A DNA stretch of 64,000 nt from Pogonophryne albipinna (lineage: Eukaryota > Chordata > Actinopteri > Perciformes > Artedidraconidae), in the NCBI GenBank assembly GCA_028583405.1, contig CM053244.1:4345425-4409424 (forward strand). Reading direction: 5' to 3'. The translations under genes and the position numbers were made by a program. Below the pieces are notes generated by a model. It saw only the letters and a program-made list of their open reading frames with translations. It was not told where the DNA came from and did not search any database. Numbering within the stretch: the first letter of the stretch is position 1; each line of letters starts with the position of its first letter. Shown here piece after piece: positions 45,084 through 59,845 of the stretch.

Positions 45084-46034
45084 TGCGTGCGTGTGTGTGT
45101 GAGCTTCTGCTTTGTCTTGATATCAGCACTCATCTCCCATGAGTGGTTTCTGTTGCCAGGCTGCGGTGCAGGAGAGACGAGAGAGAGGCAGAATAAAGGC
45201 ATGGAGGAAGAGAATAGGAAGCAGTGACAGTGGAGAAGGAAGAAGGGTTGAAGGATGAGATGAGAGGAGGAGAGAAAGAGGAGAGATGGTAAAGATAGTG
45301 GCAGAGAACAGCAGGTGGAAAGAGAGACGCAGGAAGAGATAGACGTGTAGAAAAGGTTACGGACGAAGACGCTTCCTTCCCTTTCTCCTCCGTGAGCAAT
45401 CTCCTCTCCTCTTTTTTGATCATCCTCTCTGCATTCTTCTTGTCTTGATCCCTCGTATCCTCGGTCGTTATTTCAGATCGACCTCTGATGCAACAACATG
45501 GCTGTCGAAAGTATGTAAACACCAAACATCCAGCTATGTTATGATAAGAGACGTTATGCATTCCAATAAGTCATGTCTGAAAATGTAACTTTGGAAAATG
45601 AAAAGAAAGATGGCTTTAATGAAATAAAAAGGAAGGAACCGAAACTCAAAATGCACATTTACAATATTTAAATGATTAACATGTTTCACATTTCAAACAC
45701 CACAGAAATATTTGACATTACGAAAGTGACTTCACAAATTGGAGTCTTTCTTTTTCGATCTGCTTCTCCTTAACGTCAGGGAAAACACATCATAGGCTCG
45801 AGGACACATGATTAGAATAAAACGGTTAGGAAAGACAGAGGACCTGAGTCTGTTACAAACGCAGCCTGTGTTTAAAGGATTCCAAGGTAAACTGTGGTGT
45901 TACTGATGACCCGGACACAGAGGACATGTAACAGTCAGGATACGTCAGGATACAAACAGAGCCTGTAACTTGTTTCCCTTACGTTTACGCTTAAGAAAGG
46001 ACATTAACAGATTACTGGTACATTTAAAAAAATG
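44564..46034. other. Non-coding stretch, no gene seen
   Basis: Includes a G10 run at about 44747, the TG run listed separately, and purine-rich sequence at 45160-45350. The minus-strand open frame at 45130-45561 is serine- and leucine-rich translation of that tract and is not convincing as a gene. Confidence 0.5.
45021..45101. repeat. (TG)n/(TGCG)n compound microsatellite
   Basis: About 22 TG units, then about six GTGC units, then a few TG units. Confidence 0.95.
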
Positions 46035-46190
46035 GGCATTTACAATGTTTTTTGAGGTTTTCTTTCCATTGCATTTGATATCAAGGTAATCCAAAGGTAT
46101 GATGCAAGTCGTTATATATTGTAATACTTACATCAGGTTACTGATTACATTTTCTCCAGAAGACATTGTAAAGGTAACCCTCCTAACCCT
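46035..46190 (-). mobile_element. hAT fragment, family of 40797-41711
   Basis: On the minus strand it starts CAGGGTTAGGAGGGTTACC and continues with AAAATGTAATCAGTAACC, matching the left end of the inner nested hAT. The opposite end is missing. Confidence 0.6.
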
Positions 46191-49100
46191 GTTCATCAAA
46201 GCAAGAGTACAAGAACTTCCCTGGACTACCGAACGCTTGACATGAATCAAGTGTGCTTTGGCACATCTGTATTTTATACTACCTTTTCTACAGCTTTATG
46301 CCTATAAGATATACAGAATGAGCAAAGTATGACAGCTGAGGTCTGCTGAATGAGGCTCAGCAGATCGAAGACGCTTCATTTGGCAGTTCCACAGGAGGTC
46401 TGGCCAAGAAAGAGACAGAATGGGGGGGGGGGGGCTGTGAACATCGTGCCACCTCGAATAAGAGCTGTGGCTGAGATGAAACAGTTTGACCTGAAAGAAA
46501 CGCCAGAAAAAGAATGCGGCAATGCAGCAGACAAAGAGTTGAAGCCCAGACATGAAGAGATAAGAACATACCTGCCATCATTAATGAGCCACCCCCCACA
46601 CTGGACCGAGAGACTGAGCTAATTGCACAGATCGTAACCATAGCAGAACGTATAACCAACAGAGCTAATTCAATTAGAATGAACGGTGCCAGAAGCTCAG
46701 GTTATCATCGATGCAGAATGATTAAGAGTGAATGTCATTAGCACATCCTCGGGATTCAACATGACTCCACAAACTGGGCCGCGAGGAACCACGTGAGGTC
46801 AGTGGAATGAAAGTCAAATCATTCCCTTGTTCCCGAACAAAAATAAAACATGTTTCACATAGAACGTATCTAAAATGTTGGATTACTCTGTATCTAAAGA
46901 CATTCCCACATATCCCAATGTGCTGTGGGATATTACATTCCAGCACAGACCTGACACCAACAATCCTGTGGGTCACATCTGTAGTTCAGCTCGCTTGGGG
47001 ATACTTTGTTTTCAGTTTTCTTTATGGTCTGTGATGAGACTTGTGGAGCCATGGAGTCGAAACACAGTTAGACATTGAGAGCTGGAACTTGATGGCAAAC
47101 ACTGATGGTTTATTATGAAGTTATGAACTGACAAGACATGTGCTGCCGCCACGAGGTGACACAGAGGTTGCCAACCCAATTCTGAAGATCTCTTCTGTAG
47201 TCAAAGGTTTTAACTAGTTCAGAGTGTATAACAACATTCTGCACAAGACTAAACAAACAGGGCACTAAATGGGACTAAAACTGTAGTGCATGGGCAAAGG
47301 ATGTACGCCAGTGGGACCTACGCACCCGAGAAGAAGGACAAACAATAAACGATCTCAGGTCAGCTTTGCTCTGTCATGAACAACAAGGATCCAGAGCTGC
47401 CCCTCCTTAAGAGAGATAGCAGCAATGCCCCAAGGCCGTAGAAGGAGAGAGTGAGAGGAGAAAGTGATGGACTGGCTTAAAGGTTAGATAGCTAAGCTAA
47501 ATGTTCCCCAGCAGTCTAGTTCCTGTTTCTGCTGACTAAAGTAAAAAACAGTTGGTTCATTTGTTTAAAAACCCTACTGCGTCTAGATTTGATCTGGGAT
47601 GGCCATCAGAAGCTGCCAGATGAAGGTGGGCTTAGTGGCACTAACCTGAAACACACTGCCAGATGGTGGCACTCGCCTTCACTCACCATCCCTGAAGCGT
47701 TATCAGTCATCCAGCCGGACATTGGGCTAATATTACCCTTTTGGGGGTTTGCCTTAACCAATGCGAATAAGTGATCTGATTATCAGTCAAGCAAAGCAAT
47801 TGCTGGGAACAACATGGCAGCTGTGTCACCACCTTTGAAGCCATTTTTTTGTAATGCTATCCTTCATGAATGCTGCTTGCTTTTACCTATGAAGAAATGC
47901 TCCTCAACATACTTGCATGGCACCACCCAGTTGAATTATTGCCAAGAACGTTCAAACTAACAGCCTCTTAGTTGGAAATGTGAACACTATAATCTTTACA
48001 AAGCCTGAAATGGTGGACCATTACTTTTTACAGCTCCAGCAGCACTTACAGTATTTTATTACCACTGCACAATCGTAACAGGAACGTCATGTCAGTCCAA
48101 CTTTTTACGCACCTCATTGTGAAAGCTCATTGTTGCACTTTAAAGATTTGACTCATATGACTCTTCATTAACGATGTAATAGCTTTGCTTCACAAGCAGA
48201 CTGGAAGTTAATAGGAGGATTAGGCAAGGTACTGTGCATACATTCAACACAAAGCGTTCATCTGGCCACCTGAGATAATACAGAACAGGAGATAAGGGAT
48301 GTAGTGTATTAATTGAGGTATTTCATGTTTGGGTGAGCGAGGTGTTTGTGCTGTTGTATGGGGATAATGAGAAATGCTGAACACAATGTGTGTTCGTCTC
48401 AAATACATTTGGGAAACATCAAGTCACTAAAGTCATGTACTGATTAAAAGATGAAATAAGATGGAACAAGTCATATGTTCTTATTATTGCTGATGTAATG
48501 AGTGAAGACATATTCCCATTGTTCCACATTGAACATGAAGTAACACCTACTACGGTGCATCTCTGTAGGGACTTTTTAATTGTGTTACACAAAATGTTTC
48601 TTCTATTTTTAAGCCACAAATGGCTGACTTACGCAACGTAATGATTGTGCGGTGAATGCTGTGATTATTCTGGCTGTTAGTGATATTATCTGAAGTGCTT
48701 TACAATGTGTCTGCCATTCATTCAAACCCATAACGGAGCTGTCCTCCTCACTGATGGGAACAATTTAAGTGATCTTGAGCAGAGACACTAATACAATAGT
48801 TATGGCATATTGCAATACAAACTGTATTTCAATATAATATATATATATAATTTGCTTCTAATAATATACAACATAGAGCCAAAGCAAAGGTAACCCACAG
48901 TTTAAACACATCACCAGGGATACATGGGTGTGACGGGAGGTGATCTGGACGAATGAAAATTCGCCTAGGCAACTGCTAGCAAACAATCGAATTGTAATAA
49001 AAAGATTACTGTACTTTTCACTTGATTTAATGCCTCAATAAACATGTTTCCTATGTGTTACAAGTCTGAAGCGGTAGTTTTAAGTCTTTATCAAAAGAGA

Positions 49101-49974
49101 GTCAAAGGGACGATTAACCAGGGGCTGCGCTACTACGGTGTTGTCTGCAATTTCGTCTTAAAACTTTAAACATTTCACTGGTCTTTTAATTTAATTCTTT
49201 AAACCCATACGAAAATGGTTTATTGACGTTATACATCAAGTGAGAAGTAAGGTCATTTCTCCATAGACTTTTATACAAATACCAAGAAGGCCACTCAAGG
49301 CTTCCAGTAACCATATGGGCTACGTCCACTGTTTGAGATAACAGCAAGCTTTAATTACAGAAATTAATTATTGTTTAAGAAGTCTGATCCTTTCAGTAGA
49401 TCTGGTGTCTTTAAAGATAGGCTAACTCTCTTGCACTATAAGAGTTTTCTACCTCAAAGGACAACATGCTTTACAATCTGCCGTTTATTCACCCACACGC
49501 GGGCTGTAGGACGCTGGCAGGAGGATCGAACCCCCATCCTGTGACTGGAGTGAGTATTTCCTGGCAACAGTGAAACGAGAAGCATCATAGCTGATCTAAT
49601 GGGAAACGATAACTTTAATATAGAGACAAACCAGTGGGACACTTTTTAATCTTAGTTATCTTCTCTTTGGCCACTCTCTTAATTCTCTCTATGCCTCTCG
49701 CTCTCTCTTATCAAGAGTTTGCAGAGTTTTAATCTTGTTGGATGTATCCTGAGAAGCCAAGGCTTTACTCTCTGTGTTTAAGTATATGATGTACACGAGA
49801 GCGTTATTTCAGGGACTGAGCTACATTGACCATTAGCCAGGCTGAATATGCTGGTTTCCCATGTCATGTATGAGAGCTGGTTGTCATCTGTGTCGCAGAT
49901 GTAATGTAAACGGCCGCACACAGCATCCTGCTGGGGAACATGGCACAGTGGCTGGGACTCAAATGCAATCCCCC
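46191..49974. other. Non-coding stretch, no gene seen
   Basis: A G12 run occurs at about 46421. Sequence at 46610-46740 is rich in CTAATT/ATTAG motifs. Short ORFs only, and no mobile-element ends recognised. Confidence 0.5.
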
Positions 49975-50190
49975 AACGAAGTGTGAAGCAAATGTTTTAG
50001 TGGCCAAACAGTGATACTACAATTCCTGTGTCAGTCTGTGATGTCATTTGGCCTAAATGTTCTCCATTGACTTACAATGGGAAAGAGATGTACAGAAGAG
50101 GATTAGGGCCAACATTTTTTTCATGTGGCCCTAACCGTCTTCCGTAGCGACGTCTGTAAATCAGCGGATACATAAACTACCCAGTATGAA
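49975..50190 (-). repeat. Dispersed fish repeat fragment (shared with 23.9 kb)
   Basis: The reverse complement contains CCGCTGATTTACAGACGTCG, CCAAATGACATCACAGA and GTAGTATCACTGTTTGGCCA in the same order as 23861-24015. Unassigned interspersed repeat. Confidence 0.6.
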
Positions 50191-53051
<2,861 letters not shown>

Positions 53052-53310
53052 CAGATGTAGCAGCTTCTGGTTTCAAAACAAAAGCTTTGACTTAGCAACT
53101 TGATGCTAGCTGTCCAGTGCCATGCCACAGACAGAGTTGCTATCTAGCTAGTCATAAGGTTAATTGTTACTTTTACTGTCTACACTCTCTTCAGCCCTGT
53201 TTTCAGATGTAGCAGCTTCTGGTTTCAGAACAAAAGCTTTTATGTACCCACTATGTGCTAGCTATCAAGTGCTATACCACAGACAGAATTACTAGCTAGC
53301 TAGCTAGTAA
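53052..53310. repeat. Diverged 152-bp tandem duplication
   Basis: CAGATGTAGCAGCTTCTGG starts at 53052 and again at 53204. Both are followed by ACAAAAGCTTT, then GTGC(C)ATGCCACAGACAGA or TGCTATACCACAGACAGA, then a run of CTAG units (longer in the second copy, GCTAGCTAGCTAG). Both copies are non-coding. Confidence 0.85.
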
Positions 53311-54965
53311 ACGGTTGAACGTAGCAGCTGATTCTGAGCGGTTGTTAATGAAGACAAAGAAGAAAGTCAGTACTCATCTCATGGTGACCATGATCATGAC
53401 TCCAAATTAACTCTTACATTGCTGTATGGGCAAATGTCTACTACTGGGTTAGCCAACTTAGCAAGAGGCTAAGGGCCGTCTGTTTGGTCAATTTGGAGTT
53501 TATTAATATAGTTTTTAAATATAAGAGAAAAAAGCTAAACTAATGTACTCAATGAATATCCTAAAGGTTTTGAAGACACATTGTATGCACTTTGCATATT
53601 TTAGGAAATGTGTTTTGGTTAGCTTAAATATTTCTTTGATTCCTTGGCCTTCACTTCCTTATAACACTTAGAACCAGGGGGGACATTTAGAACAGGACCA
53701 TTTACCTAGTGCTTCATTATTTAATGGGCCTTATTGTGACACAATATGGTTGCTAATAATTCCTCCAAGTTGGTGAACTGGGTAACTTTCCGTTTGTGTA
53801 AAAGCTATTGGGTACTTCATTGTTTTACTCAGAAGTGGCAAGCAGTGAACTTGAAGTAAGAAACTTTCGAGCTGAGAAATCCTAATGAGGGTCTCCTTTG
53901 ATTTCTCAGCATGATGACAAAACATGGAGTTACTGCACTGACACATTTTGACTCACTAGTGGAAGGTTTCTCTTTAATCGCTTTATTTAAAATTCTTCAA
54001 AATACGCTGATGCTTTATGCGTCTCTTTTTAATCATCTTGATATTTCCGCCTATCATCAGCCATCAGGAAATGTGGGAGTGAGTGAAAGAGGAGAACGTG
54101 TTTGAAACTGTGCTTTACTCTTAATTCACATTTAGGTTGAATCTTTTCATTTAAAGAGCAGTAAGAGTCTGACTTATGAAGGACATGAATATGCAGCTGA
54201 GAATGTGTTATTGAGGAGCCCTTAGCACACACACGCACCCGCCTGTAATGGGAGCGCAAGAGCCACAATTAGAAAGTCGGGCAATTCCACATTTTCAATT
54301 AAAACTTGAAAGACCAAAACCATTTGACATTAATAACTGAGCCACATACGGTCTCAACTCTGTCAAAGCTTCCTTAATTAATTGTAACTATGTGAGTTTA
54401 AAGGGTCAAAAATGTCCTCCAGTTAGAAGGGCATAATCATCGTCATGAAGAGATGCTAATTAAACCCCCTTGCTTTGCTATCCATGCATTAGTGTTTATA
54501 CCGAGATCAAATGAGAGCTCTCTCAGCTTAAAGACTTTAAAGTCTTTTCTGGTTCGTATGTCCCAATGTGTTTGAATTATTTAGCACTGTCTATTCTTTT
54601 TAAATGACTTAATACAGTGACTTCATTGACATGGTTGCACACAGTATGAGAAACGGGCATTGATGACTAAGTTTACACACATGCTGGTATCCATGAATAG
54701 GACTGGGTTAGCGCTCCTCCAGATGGAACAGCTTGACTCAGACTGGAACAATCCATTCAGCCTTCAGCTGTGTTCGAATGTCAGCATTAAGGGATCATTT
54801 TGTGTGAATGGATGATCTCATCCAACGGCTGAAGGCTGGATAAAAGAAAGAAGCGTGCTGTATGGAAGAAATCTACTTACAAAGCAGTGTGCTCAACCCA
54901 CCTCTGTGGTTTCAAATCCTTATAGTCACCACCATTATAGTAATGCATGCCATCGTAATCTACAG
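53311..54965. other. Non-coding stretch, no gene seen
   Basis: Unique-looking. 54255-54560 is AT-rich with several TTAATTAA-like and GCTAATTAA motifs. No gene signal. Confidence 0.5.
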
Positions 54966-55110
54966 GCTTGGGAGGGTTACTTTAAAAATGTATTCCGTTG
55001 TCGTAGTTACCTGTAGAAAATGTAATCAGTAAGCTAATGTGAGTATCAAAATATAAAGGTAATGTAACCTGATCACTTTCCGTTGGATAACCTCAACATC
55101 AAATTCAATG
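54966..55110 (+). mobile_element. hAT fragment, family of 40797-41711
   Basis: Begins CAGGCTTGGGAGGGTTAC, followed by AAAATGTATTCCGTTG and AAAATGTAATCAGTAAGC. This is the left end of the family; no right end was found. Confidence 0.6.
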
Positions 55111-55830
55111 CGAACAAAGACTAGAGAAAAGAAACAGAAAATGCTCCGTGTTAGTGTAATACACACAGTTCAGCTCACACACACTATTTAATGAACACAT
55201 AGGTTCACCTACCGAAAAAAAAGAAGCAAAGAAAGTGGACACCATGAAGCAGATCCAGGCAGTAGGCATGTAGACTCACTCTGAAAGTGTTATCCTACAG
55301 AACAGCTGACAGAGAAGAGAGAACATCTGATCCTTTACATCAAACCCTAGATGCTCTGTTTTTGCTTTTTTACTACCATTTTAATCCTGCTAGTAATTCC
55401 CAGTATGCCGAAGTGACACATGTGGGCACACATTGTATTTCCACCCTCGCATATTGCTCAGTAGAGCTTGGAGTTCACTGTCTATCCATTTATAGTCTGT
55501 TTTGTTCCAATTGTTGTTGTTTTCAGTTGTTTACAGCTCCAAAAGGTTTTCAAGGACTGCTGGTGACGAAGCTGCACCGGTTCATGAGTACATGTATACT
55601 CAAATGGAAGAATAATAAAGTGTCTTTGAGATATTCGTCGCTATGACGATTAGCCGGACATCACGCCTACACTGAGGAGGATATTATCCGCGGTAAATGA
55701 TCTAAATAGAGGACCTGGTACCAAAAAAGTGACCGTCCGAAACATGCAGTGAACATTAGGCATGCGTGTACATTTGATTCAAAGATTGATACCGCCAGAC
55801 ATGGCATCAAACTTCTCTGTTCTACTTGTC

Positions 55831-55898
<68 letters not shown>

Positions 55899-57756
55899 AA
55901 GAGAGAGAAAGAGTTAGCCCCCGCTGCAAGGCTTTCACCTCTGCTCGAAGAAACCTCATTTTCCCCCTGTGATGTCCGCCTCCATCCATCACTCTCCTCC
56001 TCCTCCCCTCCTCCCCTTCTCTTCCTCTGCTCCTTGTGTCTCCTCCCTGGCTGATCAATGAGCAGCGCTCCGGATGAACCTATTAACAATGTGTAATACC
56101 GCTCAGCCTGCAAATAGCCGCACACTGTCCAGACCTCCTTTATGCTTCTCAAGGTAGTGCTGGCTCTCTTCACCGTGCCGTGTTGTTTCTGCCCTTTTGC
56201 ACCCCATCGTGTCTTTCCTCCTCTCCCGTTGTCTTCCTCTCATCTCTCTTGTGTCAGGTATTACTCTCCCTCTTCTCCTGATATCCTTGGCCCTATTAGG
56301 GTGGTAAAGTTCGGAGATTAATAGGCCTGAGAACCACATCCGTCAACGTAGAGGTGGCCCTCTCAACCTAGTGTATAGGTTGTACTTATTCTTAACTGGC
56401 ATGCACACACTACCTACCTTATGTACTCCATATATCATTAGTTAGTAGTTATTAGGGTATACCCAAGCCCAGACGTCATGGAAGTCACGACCATGTAAGT
56501 ATACATACTATTACTGTCAGCTTTGTTTAACACTTTGATCATTTCTTCTGTAACGTTCACGATAAACAAAGTCATTCAATGGAATAAACGAGAAATGCAA
56601 ATGTATTTCCAGTAAACAGTAAGAAAGGATTTATTTTCTTCACCCGGCTGTAATGACTTCATGAGAGATGTGGAATTACCTCGTGTGACTGAATACAAAA
56701 CTAAACAAGGACATGTCTGCAGTACAGGGGATCCGTAGAGCGATACATAAAGCACATATGTTCTTCCATACGTTATGTGTGGTATAATTCACACAACGCT
56801 ATTACCCACAAGTCTCTAGCTGTGTTCACATTATGCCGTGTAGGAACACTGACCATATGGCGAAGTCCAAGCAGGCTTTTTGTGAATGCAATGCAGTCAA
56901 GAGCTTAAGCCCGGCGTTTCTCCCAGCCAGGAGAAACCGCTGTTTAATGCTTCATTCCCCATCAGCCCTCCGGACGTGTGTGGAACGACTGCACGAGCTC
57001 CACAGGAGGCGGAGAGACAAAGGCAATGGAACACAAAGCTCATAAAGGGGATCTTTTGAATAGTAGAGACAATGATTGAGACAGATAAATAAAAGACTGA
57101 GAGAAATGAACAGCGGGGTGCCGCAGTGGTGATCTCACTGCGGAAAGGGTTCGATTTGTGAACATGGAGCCGTGGAAAATGCTAAAACGTGAGTAGTCGG
57201 GTAGCGGCCTCCTCTTCTCCTCTGTGGATCAAAGGGGAAGAGCTGCTGTATGAAGTAGCAGCTCCACGAAAGGCCTGGCACACAGAGACAGACTGCGAAT
57301 AACAGCTGAAGTCGAGGGAAATTGGCCAAAACAACTGTCGAGTTCAATTCTTCTGCGACTTTGTCCCGTTTCTCTCGGCTCACTTGTGAAAGTAACGAAG
57401 GCCTGAGTAGAATTGGGTTGCAGCGCCATAACACGGAGGCTTCACATCCTAGACGTCTTACAATAATACCCATACATGATATCATCTATTCCCCTTTGTA
57501 TCTTGGAGACGATCCCAAGTTAACATTAAGAGACATGTTTTGTGTATATATAAATGTTTTATTCAATGTTGACAATACAAAAAAACTGGTTCAACTTATT
57601 TTTTGTATATACATTATGGAGTCCACCATAAAGAGAACAAAATGACATAACATACAAGCACCACCGGAATGAAAATGTGCAAAGAGGGAAATACAAAAAT
57701 ACAATGTCACTTGAACATTATACAGTTGTACCATGCAGTAGAAATGTGGCATAAGT
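55111..57756. other. Non-coding stretch, no gene seen
   Basis: Includes the GA run listed separately and a pyrimidine-rich block at 55990-56270. A short tRNA-like patch at 57115-57160 (GGTGCCGCAGTGG, GGTTCGATTTG) could be the head of a SINE but is too short to assign. Confidence 0.45.
55831..55913. repeat. (GA)n microsatellite with GAAA interruptions
   Basis: About 40 GA units broken by five GAAA steps. Confidence 0.97.
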
Positions 57757-58295
57757 CTCTGTCCTTAGACCCTCTGTCCTTAGACCCTCTGTCCTTAGAC
57801 CCTCTGTCCTCAGACCCTCTGTCCTTAGACCCTCTGACCTTAGATCCTCTGTCCTCAGACCCTCTGTCCTTAGACCCTCTGTCCTTAGACCCTCTGTTCT
57901 CAGACCCTCTGTCCTCAGACCCTCTGACCTTAGACCCTCTGTCCTTAGACCCTCTGTCCTTAGACCCTCTGACCTTAGACCCTCTGTCCTTAGACCCTCT
58001 GTCCTTAGACCCTCTGTCCTCAGACCCTCTGTCCTCAGACCCTCTGTCCTCAGACCCTCTGACCTTAGACCCTCTGTCCTTAGACCCTCTGTCCTTAGAC
58101 CCTCTGTCCTTAGACCCTCTGACCTTAGACCCTCTGTCCTCAGACCCTCTGTCCTCAGACCCTCTGTCCTTAGACCCTCTGTCCTTAGACCCTCTGTCCT
58201 TAGACCCTCTGTCCTCAGACCCTCTGTCCTTAGACCCTCTGTCCTTAGACCCTCTGACCTTAGACCCTCTGTCCTCAGACCCTCTGACCTCAGAT
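57757..58295. repeat. 15-bp minisatellite, about 36 copies
   Basis: The unit is ACCCTCTGTCCTTAG with T/C and GTCC/GACC variants, the reverse complement of the unit at 28980-29164. Being five codons (DPLSL), it creates a long spurious ORF (57669-58418). It is followed at 58294-58340 by a short GATCCAGGACT repeat. Confidence 0.97.
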
Positions 58296-58789
58296 CCAGG
58301 ACACAGGATCCAGGACTCCGGATCCAGGACTCAGGACCACAGCAACAGGATTAGCCTCGACTCAGGATCCCGGCGTAGATATGGACACAAAAAGAGATTT
58401 GGGGGGAAACTGGGTTAATCGGAACATGAGAGTACACAGGTACAGACAGACAGAAAGACGGAGTAAGGTGCCCCCCCCCCAACAGTCCAAGCCTATAGCA
58501 GCTAAACTAACGTGTCTACATACATGCACTCCCTTAGGATAGGTTGAGGGAAAAGGGTAGCAAGTAAGAAGTAGGAAACTACGGAGCCCTGGAGGGTTCA
58601 TTGAGAGAAAAATAAATAAAACGTGGCCACGTTTTACTTTCTCGTGCGCACGCTTTAGTAACTCGTGCGCACGCTTTGGTAACTCGTGCGCACGAGTTAC
58701 TAAAGCGTGGCCTCGTTTTATTTAAATTGAGGGATTCCTGTCCGTGACTCACAGTATCTGCTGCCCACAGCTGTTTTATAGAAGGAAAA

Positions 58790-59495
58790 CCTCCTTCACT
58801 TTATGAAATCTCTGCGGCACCAGTGGCCTGTACTACGAAGCAGGATTTGCTATTTACACTATTCATTCATGAAGTATGACGCTGCGCTGTCAGCACGCGT
58901 CTCCATGTTTGTGATTGGTCAAATGTTGGTAACCCCGTCCCTTTCACGTGAACGCGCTCTCAGCCGGACAGAGAAACCCTGGTTGATTTGCTGAGTTGAT
59001 AACCAGCTTCGTAGGACCGCTTAGCGACATCGCGTTTGTTAGGGTTAGTTAAGCCGGGTAAATCAAACATATCCAGGGTCTGTTGAACTGGCTTCGTCGT
59101 ACAGGGCACCGGAGGCAGTAACGTGTAACCCAGCAGAATCTGAGAAGAGCAGCACCAGCTGCAAAGAGCTGTGCCTTTTACTGTTTACTTCACTGCGTTT
59201 CCCTTCATTAGAACAGCTGATAGAGATCGAGGCTGCTACGTTTAACCACACACACCTCTACACACATCGAACTACCAGAGTATTCCCCCTCGTTTTATGA
59301 AGGAGATGTCCTGTCACCGGGGCGCATGATGTGTGTGCGTGTCCGGTGTGTTTGTGTGTGTCCGACACCACCGGCATTTGTTTTAAAATTACCAAGAACA
59401 GTAATTTACACAAATCTGGTTCTCCATAGTTATATGTGTATTCCCAAGTAAAAGAAATTCGTTTAATCTTAATCTTGATGTGCTATAGTCCTGCC
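58790..59495 (+). repeat. Dispersed segment, copy C (interrupted by a MITE)
   Basis: Shares CCTTCACTTTATGAAAT, AGGCAG, CCACACACACCTCTACAC, GCATGATGTGTGTG, GGCATTTGTTTT and TTTAATCTTAATC, in order, with copies A and B. The MITE at 58827-59106 interrupts the stretch that is continuous in copy A at about 12311-12324. Confidence 0.75.
58827..59106. mobile_element. Harbinger-like MITE within copy C
   Basis: Starts CCTGTACTACGAAGC and ends GCTTCGTCGTACAGG. It is flanked by CACCAG (58818-58823) and CACCGG (59107-59112), with a further TGG before the left end. In copy A the site reads GCATCAGGAGGCAG without an insert, so the 280-bp piece is a clean insertion. Non-coding. Confidence 0.7.
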
Positions 59496-59531
59496 GGAGT
59501 GCACCGGAACGAACGATACTATCATAAACAA

Positions 59532-59552
59532 ATGCCCATGCCCATGCCCATG

Positions 59553-59618
<66 letters not shown>
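59532..59618. repeat. (CCCATG)4 then (CA)n microsatellite
   Basis: Four hexamers CCCATG followed by about 32 CA units, next to the right foldback repeats. Confidence 0.95.
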
Positions 59619-59621
<3 letters not shown>

Positions 59622-59845
59622 CGAGGCCATGCTTTATTAACTCGTGCGCACGCTTTAGTAACTCGTGCGCACGCTTTAGTAACTCGTGCGCACGCTTTAA
59701 TAACTCGTGCGCACGCTTTAGTAACTCGTGCGCACGAGTTACCAAAGCGTGCGCACGAGTTACTAATGCGTGCGCACGAGAAAGTAAAACGTGGTCACGT
59801 TTTATTTATTTTTCTCTATGAACCCTCCAGGGCTCCGTAGGAAAC

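Larger units (their letters stand above)
58580..59839. mobile_element. Foldback-like element with palindromic subterminal repeats
   Basis: The left end, TACGGAGCCCTGG then AGGGTTCAT, is the inverse of the right end, ATGAACCCT then CCAGGGCTCCGTA. GGAAAC flanks both sides (58574-58579 and 59840-59845); the flank match extends to GTAGGAAAC if the terminal TAC is counted as target. Inside both ends lie tandem copies of a 21-bp unit, ACTCGTGCGCACGCTTTAGTA, whose core CGTGCGCACG is itself a palindrome. There are three copies at 58640-58705 and about seven at 59638-59780, with orientation flips. Tandem palindromic subterminal repeats in inverted ends are the hallmark of foldback elements; a Mutator-like element is an alternative. 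No transposase is encoded. Confidence 0.75.

Noticed and set aside
45130..45561. 143-codon minus-strand frame as a gene
   Set aside because: Serine/leucine-rich translation of a purine-rich tract, without a recognisable domain or splice context.
49454..49642. tRNA-like GGGGGTTCGATCCTCC (minus strand, about 49522-49537)
   Set aside because: A B-box-like motif without a matching A box or cloverleaf.
55667..56173. 168-codon minus-strand frame
   Set aside because: Much of it is translation of the GA run and adjoining purine-rich sequence, with no domain.
57115..57160. SINE head with tRNA-like boxes
   Set aside because: Too short, and no tail or second copy in the window.
57669..58418. 249-codon frame rich in DPLSL repeats
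   Set aside because: A 15-bp unit stays open in any frame that lacks a stop. There is no start context or non-repeat domain.
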